The notes under the pieces: generated by a model | Seen by the model: the letters and a program-made list of their open reading frames with translations, nothing else | Database searches by the model: none | What the model was told of the DNA's origin: nothing | Translations under genes and position numbers: made by a program | NCBI GenBank assembly: GCA_018894105.1 | Contig: CM032122.1 | Location: 30,101,404 to 30,165,403, forward strand | Reading direction: 5' to 3' | Length of the DNA stretch: 64,000 bases | Source of the DNA: Jacaranda mimosifolia | Taxonomy: Eukaryota; Streptophyta; Magnoliopsida; Lamiales; Bignoniaceae | In this document: in pieces, positions 1-12,982 of the stretch | How the letters are laid out: each line of letters begins with the position of its first letter | How positions within the stretch are numbered: position 1 is the first letter of the stretch

Positions 1-783
1 TTGACGTGTTAGGTTAATGTCACAATAAAATAATTTTTTATCAAAATTCTTGTTGTGATATAATATTACATGATAAATCAAATTAACATTTGCCTATATT
101 TTTTTACTCACCTTAAAATATGAATCAATCATACGACACGTGTAAATCCACTTGTCACCCCAACTCAATTAATCTGAGTGAACTAAATTTTTGCTTACAT
201 TGATCTGAATATTTTAGTGTTTTAAAATAAATTTATTTTCTCTCTAAAATACCTTTTCATTTGAAATAATGATGTGATACTATTTACTTTTAATAATTGC
301 TCCGAAGTGAGACTGTTTTACATAATCCATCACATCATAATCATAATCATGCTCTTATATAAAAATAATCAATAATTATCAACTTTTTTTTGGCTTATGC
401 TCTTCCCAAAAAAAAAAATATATATATCTAATCGGGCAAAATCTATGATGGCATCATTATTGCGTAAGAATTGGCCCTTTTGCTGATGAGATAAAAGCTG
501 CATATAATGGGCCATAAAGTCCATTTTGGACGGTCCACTTGTGAATCCCCCTTCGTAAAATAGTGCCTTTCCAACTCACAAGACAAGATAATCCGATAGT
601 GATTGTAAAATCAAATTTGCCATAATGATCACAAATTGTTATTCAATTTAAAGAATACTCAACAAAATATGAAGCATCATTTATTTTTATAGAGAAAATT
701 ATAATAATTTTGTTATTTTAAAATATCATTGAATTATTAATTAAATATAATAGTCAATTCATTATGTTGAACAGGAGAAGATG

Positions 784-833
<50 letters not shown>
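784..833. repeat. (TAA)n microsatellite
   Basis: About 16 uninterrupted ATA/TAA triplets in the intergenic region. Perfect triplet arrays of this length are usually length-polymorphic. Confidence 0.95.
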
Positions 834-2167
834 CACGTTGTATAAAATCGAACTTGAATTAAAAAACTTGCCCTTATAAAATTTTTGAGTTTCAGTACTG
901 ATTGCCCAATCAAGAATTCATCGCCTACCATGAGTTTCTATATAAGGGTTAATTCAAATTTGTTAGGGTTAGTAAATATTAAATCATATTTCTTTTTTTA
1001 ATAATTTAAATTTTAAAATGTAGTGATCATTTATGTAAGTAAAAAAGATGATGACCTAAAATTTATTGGAGTAGGGTCACAAGCTAAGCTATATCAAATG
1101 AACATAATCGAAAATCCTTCTTTCATATCATCTTTAAAAGTAATATTCGATAATTATTTCTTTAAAATTTTTATTAATAATAATCGATTGACTAGAATTG
1201 ACGTCCGAGAAGCACCGGGCTTCCGTACAAATTGATTAAGTTATAACTTTTTGCGAAAAATATTATCTGTTCCCTTATAACTTAAACTTTTGAGTGAGAT
1301 GATCGTTGATAAAATCTTATCATCTTACCGTATTTTATAAATAATTATAATATTTTAAAATACATAAATATTGTGCAACAGAGAAGATATTGCGCTGTTT
1401 CAATCACAGGTTGTCATGCACTAAAAGGTCCACTATTGGACCTTTTATTATCAGTACAAACAAGTTAAAAACATCAAACATATTTTGTTCTTCAAGTAAA
1501 CAAAACCTATAATGAATGATAGACAAAAGCTACCAAAATGAAAAGTGGCAAACAAAGAAAGTGCTGAATAGACTCAAATTTATATAGTTTTGCACCATAA
1601 AATGCTGAATTCTTTTTATGTAATTGGCACAGTTAAGTTGAATCGAATTTGAAAAAAAATTAAATTTAAATTTAAAATACATACATTAGGTATGAATTCG
1701 ATAAGCGTAGTTCATTAAGTTTGAGCTTGATTCAGTGACAATTCGAGCTCAACTAGTTCAACTCGAGGAAATTTAATTTTTTAAATAAGCATTGAGTCAC
1801 TGTTAACTCAAACTCCAACTCGAACTGTAATAAAAAAAAATCAATAATTTAAATTTATAAATTACACACTAATTAATTACAAACTTTATAAATCATGTAA
1901 ACAAGTTCACAAAAATTGCAATCATTATGGAATTTACATGTAATAGTAATATAATATATGTAGATATATTAATAAAATAAAAAAATATTAAAGTCATATA
2001 TTGACTTGAAAACTATAAATTTAAATACGGAGGATTCGATATTGAGTTAAAATAAAAAAATTAAGGTCCAAAGTTGGTACGATCGATGTGCACCATCTGT
2101 ATAAGAATGAAAAACAACCTGAGGAAAACAGCATGTACCCCAGGTTTTCATAATTTTGGCTTATATA

Positions 2168-2208
2168 TGTGTATGTATGTGTGTGTGTGTGTGCGTGTGT
2201 GTGTGTAT
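2168..2208. repeat. (TG)n microsatellite
   Basis: About 20 TG dinucleotides with one C and two A interruptions, 600 bases upstream of the thioesterase start codon. Confidence 0.9.
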
Positions 2209-2797
2209 CAAATGACAGAAATATGCTGTGGCAAAATGATGATTAAGTGGACAGTTAAAACTTGAGATTCAAGAAAATGGGCATCCATCAATCATCACAA
2301 AATAGATAAACAAATGATTGGGGGAGAGATTTTTCTTCTTCTTTTCCCCCAAATTGAATTATTCTATGTTGTTTACAGTAATATTCTTGAAGTTCTATGT
2401 TAGTTGTAGGGTTCCTTTATTTATAGCCACTGCCAAGAAGAACAGATTCTTTTTTCTAAGCTGTAAATCCATCCTGGGAAAATTGTAGCATGAAATGTTA
2501 CCAACTCTGTTTGTGTTATTATTTTTTTTTGGCTGGTTTGATTCTCTTGCTGCTGAAAAGGATTGCCTACTTTTGTGCCTTTGTCTTTGCCTCTCCTTTT
2601 CATGCATACCCCCACCCCCACCCCCTCTCTTTCTTGCCTTTTCAGCTCTTAGGTAGTGTGCAGCTGGTTCACACATACATTTTCTATTCCATTTTTGGGT
2701 ATAAATTGGGGACTGGAGATTTCAGTTGTCTTCATTGCATATCATAAGGGGTTTCTTGAGAACTTAGACCTGCAGTTTCATCTCTCTTGCAGCCAAA

Positions 2798-5700
2798 ATG
2801 AGCTATTCAAATTCATCAATGGACTCTGGTTAGTTAAAAAATTTCCTTTCTTTGAGCTCCTCTTCACCCCATTTCTGAACTATGTTGATTAAGTTTAGCT
2901 TATTATAAAACCCTGAAAGGCTTGCGAACAGTTTTGTTTTATGCGAGTGAAATTACAGTTAGGGATGGAGTTAGGAGGAGGCTGGTAGGAACAGTCGTCC
3001 CCTTAAGTTGATATGACTCAGGCGATGGTTGGGACAGTTGCCCTCTGTATTATACATAGTTCAAGTTAAAATTTTGCTCTCCGAAGATTAGAATTCATGG
3101 CTCCGTCCTTAATTACAAGAAAGTAGTGAAGTTCGGTCTTCTTTCTTTTTCTGCCTATAATGATAAATGTCTTCATCTGCTTATACTGTCTTTGTTGTAC
3201 AAATTCTCAGGGAGCAGAACAGCTAGAAGGGCATTTGAATTTGGGGGTACATATGTGGTTAAGCCTAAAGGGAAACACCAGGCTACAATAGTGTGGCTGC
3301 ATGGCCTTGGTGACAATGGCTCCAGGTAAAAACCTCTCTTGCTTTAAGCATTTTCTGATGACAAAGGGTATTGTGGACTTTGTACCTTTAGTCCATTGTC
3401 ACATCACAAGTCACCCTTTGTGAGCTCAACTTGTACGCACTAACAAAGTATCTTGACCTCATATAGTTGCAAACTTTGTTCTCAATCAGAATAAGGTGAA
3501 GTTTTGTGGAAAAAACCGGTTTCTAGGTTGATCAATCATGTAGGAAACTAGAACATGAGGGTTATGTTTTTATCATCATTCTCAGATGATAAGAATAAAA
3601 CAATTTAGATTAGTATGGGGTAACCAACATCCTTGATTTTCTTCTCCTGCCTTCATTCAAAACTTGCGGGGCCCAATCTATTCCATCTCTCTGTGATCCT
3701 CTTTCTGATGAGGCATCTCTTCACCCGAAGTTATGGGGCTATTTAGCCAAAACAGATATAAGTATCCTTTTGTTCAATGGTTGTTCAAGCTTTTTTTAAG
3801 AGTATCATGTGGTTTACTTAACACCATTGCATTTTGTGCTTGAACATTGACTCAATACATTTTCTCTACCTCTTCTTACTCTAAAAAAATGGGGGCACCT
3901 TACCTTCCCTGCAACGAAATCTTGTTGATGTTTTCTTGGTGTTCGGCAAATTTTTACGTATGTACTTGTGTAAAAGTGTTTGTAATGAGTGGATCTTTGT
4001 TTATCACTAAAGGGAGAGAAAAAGTTCACCACACAGAATGTCAACAGCTGCAAAAGGTCTCATACATATGCACCAACTCATCCTATGTACGGCAAATTGA
4101 GTTGATGGGAGAAAGCAAAACTTTGCCACAAAAAAAAACAAAAAAAGTCCCTTTATTTTTTATTAAGCTGATGAGGAAAAACTAGCAGTTCCCACAACTA
4201 TTAGCTTTTTCGTCGTTTTTATGTATAATCTTTTATCTCATCTAATTCTTAGCTTAGAAATCTTGAATCAAGAGGTATGTGTATTTCATTCTCACTATGT
4301 TTCTGTGGGATCCTTAATTCTGCAACACACTATCAAACAAAAATAGACTTTCTATCTATTTTGTCCCAAAGAATATTCGTGTAATTTGGAAGAATTCTTC
4401 TTAAGCATATCAATAGCAAAATTCTTTGATATTTCTGCTCATCTTTTCATGTGTATCTTTGGCAGCTGTTCACAGCTTCTGGAAAGTCTCCGTCTTCCAA
4501 ATGTAAGCTGTCTTTTCCCTTACATATATTTTGTTTGGTTCTTATGTTGTTTATTTGTTGTCTTAATTTTAGTCTCTTGCAGATAAAATGGATATGCCCT
4601 ACTGCTCCATCTCGTCCTGTTGCTATACTTGGCGGATTTCCTTGCACTGCATGTAAGGAGGGAAAAAAAAAGTTGAAGATATTTTTGTAACTTAAATCAA
4701 CATCTGTTCATCATGTGTGTCTTTTATATTATCAGGGTTCGACATGGGAGAGATGTCTGATGATGGTCTGGATGATTTTGAAGGTTTAGATGCCTCAGCA
4801 GCTCATATTGCTAACTTGTTGTCGACAGAGCCGGCTGATAGTAAGTTTTTCCTACTGTTGAATTTGCTTTATTATTAAACATTTTCAAAAACTTTTGGCA
4901 ATAAAGCTTCCCTTTCTGCTTAAAATTTTAAGATTCTTGTTCAGTTGCTCTCATCTCCAACTATGTGGCTTATGCTTAACTTAGCATGAATGATGAAAAG
5001 CTTCCTTTTGGCATTCTTCTAAAGAATCAGTTTATCTATTCATCTTCCAAAAAGTCTTCCCCTTTTTATAATTTGCTCATAACTTTCTTCTCGACGTCTC
5101 TGATGGAGCCAACACAAAAAATGCTAGTTTCGGAAAATAGAAACGAATATGCTTTAGGAGTATTTATAATAACTTCAAAAAAGTGTTTTTCAACTTTTAG
5201 CTGTTTTGGAGTGTTTGAAAGGGGCGCTTCTGTTTTAATTCTCTAAAAGTTAAGTAGAATAAAAGTTAAAAATAAAAAGTAACCTTCACCTAACTTTTGC
5301 AACTTTTGGATGCTTTTAGCTATTATTGTCAGTCACTCTCAACTTTTTCTACAACTTTTTGACTTCTCGAAAAGCAAAAGCTCTTGCAAACACCCAACTT
5401 ATCTGTCTATTGCAGTTAAACTAGGTATTGGAGGCTTCAGCATGGGTGCTGCAACTGCCCTCTACTCTGCAACTTGCTTTGCACAGGGAAGATACGGCAA
5501 CGGCAATCCTTACCCCATTAACCTGAGGGCTATTGTTGGTCTAAGCGGCTGGCTTCCTGGAGCTAGGTCTGCTTCCCAGTTTCTTGCTTCTCAAATTAAT
5601 CCCTAGAGACTCTCGAACAAAATATTTAAAAAAACAATAATTATCCATTCACCATTCTCATATATTTCTGAGATTCAAAATTGATTTGTCTTAAAGTAAA

Positions 5701-6241
5701 TCTTGACTGTCTATTTATTGCAGAAGTCTGAGAAACAAGATTGAAGGATCCCACGAGTCTGCCAGACGGGCTGCTTCTCTGCCAATTTTACTGTGTCATG
5801 GACTCTGTATGTCTTATCCAGTGCCTAAAAGATCATTTCTTTGTGTCCTCAGTTAGAGGGCCTTGACTAACTTGTCTGAAACTTATTTCTCCTAACATAT
5901 GGACCGCTCTGTATAACCTTGTCGAATTGTAGCACACATTCTCTATATTCTTCTCTCATGATCCTTAAATTTCTGCTAACAGGTGATGAAGTTGTTCCTC
6001 ATAAACACGGCGAGAGTACCTACCGTGCTTTGAGCATGGCTGGCTTCCGAAACCTAGAATTTAAAACCTACGACGGGTACTAAACATTTCATTCATTAAT
6101 CAATCAACCGATTATGTTAGTGATCCAGAGCAACTTACTGAAGCTCTTTCTCCCTCATTCTTCATCAGGATGGGACACTATACCGTGCCTAAAGAGATGG
6201 ACGAGGTCTGCAACTGGTTAAATTCACGGCTGGGGTTATAG
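2798..6241 (+). CDS. acyl-protein thioesterase / carboxylesterase (alpha/beta hydrolase)
   Basis: A serine hydrolase of the acyl-protein thioesterase family (human LYPLA1/2; plant APT and SOBER1-like), which removes acyl groups, typically palmitate, from proteins. Nine exons by hand: 2798-2828, 3211-3325, 4466-4502, 4583-4652, 4736-4840, 5416-5566, 5724-5806, 5983-6076, 6169-6241. They join in phase to 252 residues, the usual family length. The catalytic triad is visible: Ser128 in GFSMG, Asp199 in CDEVVP, His232 in GMGHYTVP. The oxyanion-side motif WLHGLGDNGS is in exon 2. No signal peptide or membrane segment, so cytosolic or peripheral. Odd points: Cys where most relatives have Trp in the GSSWSQLLE stretch, and a weak donor GTCTGC after exon 6. 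The start is the first ATG of the short first exon; a start further upstream through a spliced leader cannot be excluded. Confidence 0.9.
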
Positions 6242-8398
6242 AAAAGAGATCACTCTTGATTACAGTTTTGACTCCTCTTATTTACAGTAAAATAAAGTTA
6301 TACGAGTACTTTAGATATATATGATAGTATGTAGTAATGAATTGTTAGATATGTAACAACTGCCCTGGTCAAGATTTGGTTGCTTGATTGGTGCCCTAAC
6401 TTAGATTGTGTGATTTTTTTTTTTTTTTCTTGATTTTGTTATGTTCTGATCTCCTGTAATAGTGATCACAACAAGCTGGTGCTTGGTCATCTATTGTATT
6501 AGGTATTCTGTATATGATGCATAATATGTCATATGATCTTTGGTCTGTCGCATTATTACAACCAATTAAAATACATTCTCCCTTGTGTTTTTGCTAACAT
6601 ATGTCAGAAGATTCTAGCTTAGATAGTGGTTGTACTCAATAGTGTTATGCTGGTACACATGGTAATGAACTATGGCTATGTTTTGATTCATTTCACAAAA
6701 ATGTTGTCTGATTTCGGATTAAGTTCTTGATCGATTTGACTTGAGGTTTGATTTGAGTTGAATTTTGATCTAATTTGAGTCCAATTTTGATTCAAATATA
6801 ATTTTTGATCAATTTGACTCATGATTTAATTCAAGTTCAATTTTATTGATTTTAAGCTAAACTTAGAGGGTGTTTGGGTGAGCTTATAAGCTCCTTAAAA
6901 CATTTTATAAGATGTTTAAGAGCTTATAAGTTTATAAAAACTGTTTGGTAATTTTTGTTAAAAAAGAGCTTATAAGATCATAAAACAAGATGTTATGAGC
7001 TTATAAGCTCTTTTAAAAAAAGTAAAGAGACTCTCAACTTATTTTTAAAATCTTAACAAACACCTTCATTTTTAATCATTTTAATTACAAAATTGTCATT
7101 ATTAACATCTTATAAGCTCCAACATCTTATTTTATCCAAACACTTCAACAATTTATTTTAAAAATAAGATCTAACATCTCATAAGCTCCAAAAATATCTT
7201 ATAAGATGTAGGAACTTATAAGATGTTTTAAACAAGCTTAGCCAAACACCCTCTTAATCTATTGGAGTTAAATATATGAACCAAACTTATGATCAATTTT
7301 TTGTCATGGGACTTTTGAATTTTCTGATTCTTGAACGAAAGGGACGAGGACATGTTAGTTGACCAATGAAATAAGCGAGGATGAAAAGTGATTTTTGAGT
7401 CCTTGAAGGCAAAAGAGATAAAATGACATAGGTACTGCAGAATCCTTCTAAAATGACTACATTAGTTGAAAACCTTTAAATTTTGAAACATAAAAGGCAT
7501 AGAATGTGCCAGAACTCTTCAAATGTATAGTTATAGGACGTATAAAATATGTCAGAACTCTTCTAATCACTTTCATACAGATCTAAGTTAAGCATTTAGA
7601 CATTTTACCATATATTTGATCAAATATATTATTGAGTTGAAATTTGATTTGAATCAAGTTTGTCAATTTAAATTAATCTCGATTGATTTGAGTTAAACGA
7701 TTATCTTTATCAATTTGAGTTAAACATGTGAACCAAGAGCCAAGAGGCCATGTAGCCTAATTTTATTTTATTTTATTTTATTCTTATTTTTATTTTTATT
7801 TTGAGTTTGAAGTTTTGTCCCGCCATTCCAACAGAGATGGAACAAGGAGCGACAAATCCCATCTGAACTCCTCAAATGATACATTTGAAATATGTTTCAA
7901 AATATAAAATAAAGCAGAAAATACAATTTGGGTTACTTTTTTGGTTGAAAATATGCTGAAGATTTTGGGAAACAAGATTAGAATGAATGTAGGCATGGAA
8001 ACTTAAAAATGGAATACTTTTAAAAATAATTTCAGAAAAAAAATACTCTTCTATTAACATGAAATAATCCTATCATCAAAATTCAAATGCATCATCCTAA
8101 AGAATTAAAATAACAAACAAAAAGCTGCACATTCTCCAAGGCAGAGAAAGCAGACTGATTAATTTCCTTCCCAAAATTCTACGCTTCCTCGCAAGATGAG
8201 TGACTTAGAAAATGTCAAAGTTTGAAAAATCATCGTTTAATAAATAATATTCCATGCTGAATCCAAGAAACAAATCGACCATAGAAGGGAAACCAAACAA
8301 GAAGCTTCAAGAGTTCAAAAAGGCAAATTCTAAGACTGAAACGACCATCCTGAAAAACAGGAGCAAAAAGCAATTTGGACTTCAATTTGTAGACACTC
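6242..8398. other. intergenic region between the thioesterase and the DUF1644 gene
   Basis: Holds the 3' untranslated region of the thioesterase gene (to roughly 6500), a TTA-flanked MITE (6866-7253) and simple AT-rich sequence rich in TTTGA/TCAAA motifs around it (6700-6860, 7600-7740). The final 300 bases are probably the 3' untranslated region of the minus-strand DUF1644 gene. No further gene seen. Confidence 0.6.
6866..7253. mobile_element. MITE, TTA target duplication (PIF/Harbinger-like)
   Basis: A 388-bp non-coding element. Its left end reads GAGGGTGTTTGGGTGAGCTT and its right end is the inverted complement, with two mismatches over the first 19 bases plus a looser inverted match inside (repeated CTTATAAG blocks). 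It is flanked by TTA at 6863-6865 and 7254-7256, the 3-bp duplication typical of PIF/Harbinger-derived Tourist-like MITEs. No ORF. Confidence 0.8.
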
Positions 8399-9706
8399 TT
8401 ACTCTTCGTGGCGTCCAAAATTGGGCTGAGGCTGTCCTGAAGAACCAGGGAAATGTCTAGTATCAGACCGTCTCAAAGGAGAAGCAACTTCCCTACGATT
8501 ATACCTCGAACTTGCCCTTGAGCTAGGCTGGGCGTGTTCTCCATGATAAATTGACCTCGATCTTGAGCTTGCTGATGCATTTTCCCTGTGATAACTTGAT
8601 CTTGGCCTTGAAATGGACGTACCATCTTCCCTGGGATAGCTTGATCTTATCCTCAAACTTGTTGGGGCGTTTTCTCTACGATAACTCGATCTGAAACTTG
8701 AAATATTTTCCCTATGATCACTTGATCTTGGCCTTAAATTTGTCATATGATCATCTTCCCTGAGATAACCCGATCTTAACCTTGAAATGGCTGCACCATT
8801 TTCATTATGATAACTTGATCTTGACCTTGAACTCGGCAAGTTATTTCCTACTTGATTATTTGACCTTGAACCTGAATTGGTTGATATAGCTGCCCTTTGG
8901 AGTCTGTTGCCACTTCTTGAGCTACCAGAATCCATCATCTCCTCCTCGGGAGAAGATGAATACAAACTAAAGAAAGACAAAGAGAGCCCAGTAAACATTT
9001 CGTCCATCAAATCATCATCAATGTCAGACATTCCACTTGGGAAGTCAAAAAAGCTTCCATCGCTCCAGAAATCATCTTCGCCCAATTCCTCCCAGCTAGG
9101 CCATCCACCCCAGTCGTACTCATCATCTGACTGGTATGCAAGTGCATCCTCAATTTCCCTTTGTTGCTCCAGTATTGTCCAATTTGATTGCCGGGTAGGA
9201 CTGGCCTCTGATGGACGTTCAGTGGGGTGCGCAAGCCTAGCATGCTTCCTTAGCTCAGCATAATTTCCACTGAAATTACAAGTTTCTAAAGAACAGCTTC
9301 TTGTTTTAGCATTCATGCAAGTTCTTGCAGGCTGTATGGCATCCCATCCAGAGATCACTCCCCTACAAAGGGGGCAGACAAATTCAGGTCGCTGTTCTTC
9401 TGGAGTCTGTAACGATGATGCAGCAGATGACTTGCGGAACTGATCAAGGCAGTTGGAATGTCGATAGCTTGTGTCACAGATAAAAGGACGACAACCTTTC
9501 TCCCTAGATGAACAAACTAACAAGACTGCATTATGAGGGTGCTCCATACAAATGGGGCATCGAGCTTCCTCCCATTCCCTTTCATCCCCAGCATGAGGTG
9601 AAGAGCTGTAAGAATTGTTGCGATCAGAAACCCTCGAGCTGCAAGAATAAGGAGACACCATAGCCCGATCAAAAGATGAGGAATTCACCCTCCTATCTTT
9701 TGGCAT
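8399..9706 (-). CDS. DUF1644 zinc-finger protein
   Basis: A single coding exon of 435 residues. The start at 9706 gives MPKDRR, the usual N-terminus of this family; upstream in-frame extension has no ATG. The DUF1644 region (about residues 45-200) has RING-like cysteine pairs: C50/C53 (CPICMEHPHNAVLL), C65, C72, C78, H83, C86 and C111/C114 (CPLCRG), followed by a C2H2-like set C138, C143, H155, H160. An acidic, aromatic stretch follows (190-255), then a Ser/Arg-rich tail with tandem repeats of RSSYxREx type (294-407). The family is plant-specific; some members are stress-responsive and nuclear, but no biochemical role can be given from sequence. The leader upstream appears to contain an intron. 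Confidence 0.88.
   Translation of the reverse strand: MPKDRRVNSSSFDRAMVSPYSCSSRVSDRNNSYSSSPHAGDEREWEEARCPICMEHPHNAVLLVCSSREKGCRPFICDTSYRHSNCLDQFRKSSAASSLQTPEEQRPEFVCPLCRGVISGWDAIQPARTCMNAKTRSCSLETCNFSGNYAELRKHARLAHPTERPSEASPTRQSNWTILEQQREIEDALAYQSDDEYDWGGWPSWEELGEDDFWSDGSFFDFPSGMSDIDDDLMDEMFTGLSLSFFSLYSSSPEEEMMDSGSSRSGNRLQRAAISTNSGSRSNNQVGNNLPSSRSRSSYHNENGAAISRLRSGYLREDDHMTNLRPRSSDHRENISSFRSSYRRENAPTSLRIRSSYPREDGTSISRPRSSYHRENASASSRSRSIYHGEHAQPSSRASSRYNRREVASPLRRSDTRHFPGSSGQPQPNFGRHEE
8486..8827 (-). repeat. in-frame tandem repeats in the DUF1644 protein tail
   Basis: Seven to eight imperfect units of 12-17 residues (mostly 15; 45 bp), each built on R-S-x-Y-x-R-E-(N/D), e.g. RSSYRREN, RSSYPRED, RSSYHREN. 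The units stay in frame and keep the Tyr and Arg-Glu core, while the spacer between cores varies. The conserved DUF1644 domain itself has no such repeat. Confidence 0.85.
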
Positions 9707-10770
9707 CTCGAGAAGCCAAGAAATTATTAGAACTAATGTTTTCTTCACCACGACGGAACTGCTTCCAAAAGTCCAACCAAAATTTTAATGACAAGTTAGT
9801 CAAACTTTGATTAAGGAAGCGCAAAACACAATAAATTAACAGCTTTCTCCCCAATAGTCACCCCATACAGTTCAAAGAGTTCCCTTTGATAAGAAACAAT
9901 TAACATGCCAAACACATTCCATGTGACTTAACGGGAACTCTTAACCACAAAAACATATAATTTGTCACTTGTAGCTTGTAAACAACTGTTGGATGAGGGA
10001 AATCACATGATTTTTGTACCAAAAAGAGGTCTGAAATTTGGAATTCTTAAACAATCTTGTTTGCTAAAACTTTGTTCACGTGTAATTAAGTTTTTAAAGA
10101 CTGGGCATATCAGCCAAATAAAAGCACAGAAAACAATTAAATTTCTCAAATTTAACAAGCTAACTCAGCCAACTAGTTTAATATATAGTGTAATTAGCTT
10201 CACAACAAATTAAAACAACCCCCCCACGAACCCCCAAAAGAAAAAAGAAATCACGACCGAGTCAACCCTGAAAATCTTCTCCTTATTTTTCCATCTGAAC
10301 AGTCAAAATCTCAAATTCACGAATAACAACCAAATCACACCGCAAATAATCCTGAATTATACATCAAAACCTAAAAAGAATTCAAAATTTTCAAAAAAAG
10401 ACACCCTGTTCAGTACGGAACCGAAACCAATTAATATAAAAAAATCAGAAACAATCTAACAAATCGAAGATCACAAACCCTAAACCCACAGAATCGACCT
10501 CCAATAACAATAACCCCACCATAATTCTCGTAAAATCAAATCTTGCAAAATTTACATACACACGAAACAGAAAAATAAAAACATCACGAAACTATGCGAT
10601 CCAGGATTAAATTACGATAAAGATAAACTCGACGTACCTAAGGCCCGACCCGGCCCGAATGATGGTAGGAATTTGAATATGGAAAACTCCAGAAGGGCAA
10701 AGATTTCAAGACTGCGAACGATGCTAGGTGGAAAAGAAGAGAACTGTGGAAGAAGAAGTGGTTATTTATA
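9707..10770 (-). other. 5' leader of the DUF1644 gene with probable leader intron
   Basis: No ORF of note. On the minus strand a good donor (AG|GTACGTCG) lies at 10637/10638 and a plausible acceptor (TTTTGGAAGCAG) at 9759, about 50 bases before the start codon. This suggests a first non-coding exon around 10638-10770 and an 879-base leader intron. The GC-rich segment 10620-10760 with TATTTATAG-like sequence just beyond fits a promoter. Inference from splice-like sites only. Confidence 0.5.
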
Positions 10771-12592
10771 GCTAATGTCTGTCCGAAATTACGAAACTGC
10801 CCTTTTCATGGGGAAAATGTGCACAGGCTCGGCTGAAATATTATGCTATTCATAATATCATTTTCTTCACAAAAAAAAAAACCCTAATTTAAATGAAATT
10901 CTCATTTTTAAAGTGATATTTTTTGGATTTTTATATATGAAAAAATTTGAATTTTGAAGAACTAGACATTTTTCATAGCTCCTAAATTTATTTATTTAAT
11001 TAATTTTAATTAAGTTGAATTCAACTCAGGATCATATAATTTTATATTGTATTAATATACAAACTAGTTAAAATTTAGATTAGTCACAAGAAATTAATTT
11101 TTCCATAAATGATAAATTATAAATTTAAATTATTGAATTTCTTCTTAATTTGATTATTTAGTACTTGACTATTACTAAATAATTCTCAAAGTGTGTATTA
11201 AACCATAATCAAACTCACTATAAGTATTTGGATTATTGAATAAAAATTATATCTGCATAAAAGTTGAAATAGAATCTTAATCTGAAACACCTTATCTAAT
11301 GTTTTGGAACCAAGTATAGTAATGAAAATACAGTTAATGAAATATTAAATATAATTTTTTAAATTCCTTAGTTGAAAATTTTGAAATCAATTAGGTAACC
11401 ATATATGAACAATTTTACTTAAATAATTTGTATTAAAAATCTTGTATCTACTTTTAAATTTTTATTCACTCACACAAGCACATTTATTTAGAGTCATTTA
11501 AATTTGAAACTTAAACTTCATCCATTTAAATGTGAGTGATGTAACTCGGTCAATTAACCAATAGTATCTTGTTTTAATATTAATTCTCAATTTTCTAGAA
11601 ATCTTGATTTTACCAAGATGACAAAATTGATAGTGGAAAAGTTAGGCCTCATTCTCCTATGTTTTGGCTATTTTCTAGAAAAATCTTGGGGAAATGGGTT
11701 TTCGAGAGAAAATTTGGAAAATGTGTTAAGCATTTCTTTTTGTTTTGAGAAAATATGAAAAATAATTTAAAAATAAGTTATTTATTTCTTTATATGCCAA
11801 GTTGACATATGTAATCAAATACTCATTCAATAATTTTTTCTAGTATTCAAAAGATTATAGTCTCGGCTTATGGTGCAACTATAACCAGTTCACATCATTG
11901 TAGATGGATTTAGTGAAACACACTTACTGCATCCAACACTACTGAATTGAATAGAGTCAATAATGAAATTAAACTATTCTTATAATTCAATGATTATAAA
12001 TGAATCATGTGTAAAACATTGAGTTCATTTTATAATAAATACATAAAGTAATCCTTTATGTAAAAGTATATTATAATTTTACAATCATTTTTAAATTACT
12101 TATATAATTTTTTTTAATTTACATAATATTTTGAATAACACTATATGTACTTGATAATGGGTATAAAATATTAATAAAACAAAATTGCAGCAAATTAAGA
12201 AAATAAACATGTATCACATGGCTCCAATAACATTAATTGCACCCTTCTTTCCAATTGCAATACCACAGCAAATCAGCAATGTTGTTAATTGGATTATGGG
12301 TAAATTATTTGTGTAGCCATCAAGGATTGGTCCAAGTTTGAATAAAGATTAATGTTTTTTTTTTTTCCTTTTCTTTTTTGTGTAGGAGTGGTGGGGGGTT
12401 CGGGGGCGCAAGAAATTACGTGCGAAGAAGGATTGACCTTATTTTCTGCAAAAAAACAACAAATTAAATGGTATACAAAGTTTGACTTCATACCCACCTA
12501 AGAATTGTTTGGCTATGTATAAATGACTATTACGGTCAAAGTATGAATAAAATATTCATAGGGTGACAAATGAGTAGATTGATGAATTCATA

Positions 12593-12982
12593 TAGGGGTG
12601 TAAGATAAGACAAACCGACTTATAAATCTTATGAATTAATTTGATTATAACTCAATTCAAGCTTCTCGAGCTCAAATTTTATAATGAATCGAGTTTGGGT
12701 TTTGATACAATTATTCAAAAAGCGTGCAAGCTCTTTTTTATTTTTAAACATCATTATATATTAATTAAATATTATTATATATTATAATGCACTTGTTTTT
12801 ATTTTTATATATTTTTCATATATTAATTAAATAATTATATATACTAATACTTTACTTTTTTCTATTTTAAATATTTTATATATAATATTAAATTATTATT
12901 ATTTATTAATTGAATATTTTGTTAAGTTGAACTCAAGCTTCAACCTACAATTTTTGTCGAGCTCAACTCATTTACACCCTCA
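12593..12982. mobile_element. hAT-type MITE with perfect 8-bp target duplication
   Basis: A 390-bp AT-rich non-coding element with short inverted ends (TAGGGGTGTAA at left, TGAGGGTGTAA read inward from right). It is bracketed by identical 8-bp direct repeats AATTCATA at 12585-12592 and 12983-12990. An 8-bp duplication and TAGGGGTG-type ends fit the hAT superfamily. Confidence 0.82.

Larger units (their letters stand above)
1..2797. other. AT-rich intergenic DNA upstream of the thioesterase gene
   Basis: No supportable gene. The stretch is AT-rich with two microsatellites (listed separately) and short open frames without recognisable domains. The last 400-500 bases (about 2300-2797) become pyrimidine-rich and less AT-biased and probably hold the promoter and 5' leader of the thioesterase gene, but I cannot fix a transcription start. 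Confidence 0.6.

Noticed and set aside
1023..1235. 70-codon ORF
   Set aside because: AT-driven codon content, no domain, no promoter or splice context; typical chance ORF in AT-rich DNA.
5205..5400. Possible MITE in thioesterase intron 5 (GTGTTTGAAAG ... CTTGCAAACACCC, inverted)
   Set aside because: Ends are similar and inverted, but I found no matching target duplication of 2, 3, 8 or 9-10 bases, so boundaries cannot be supported.
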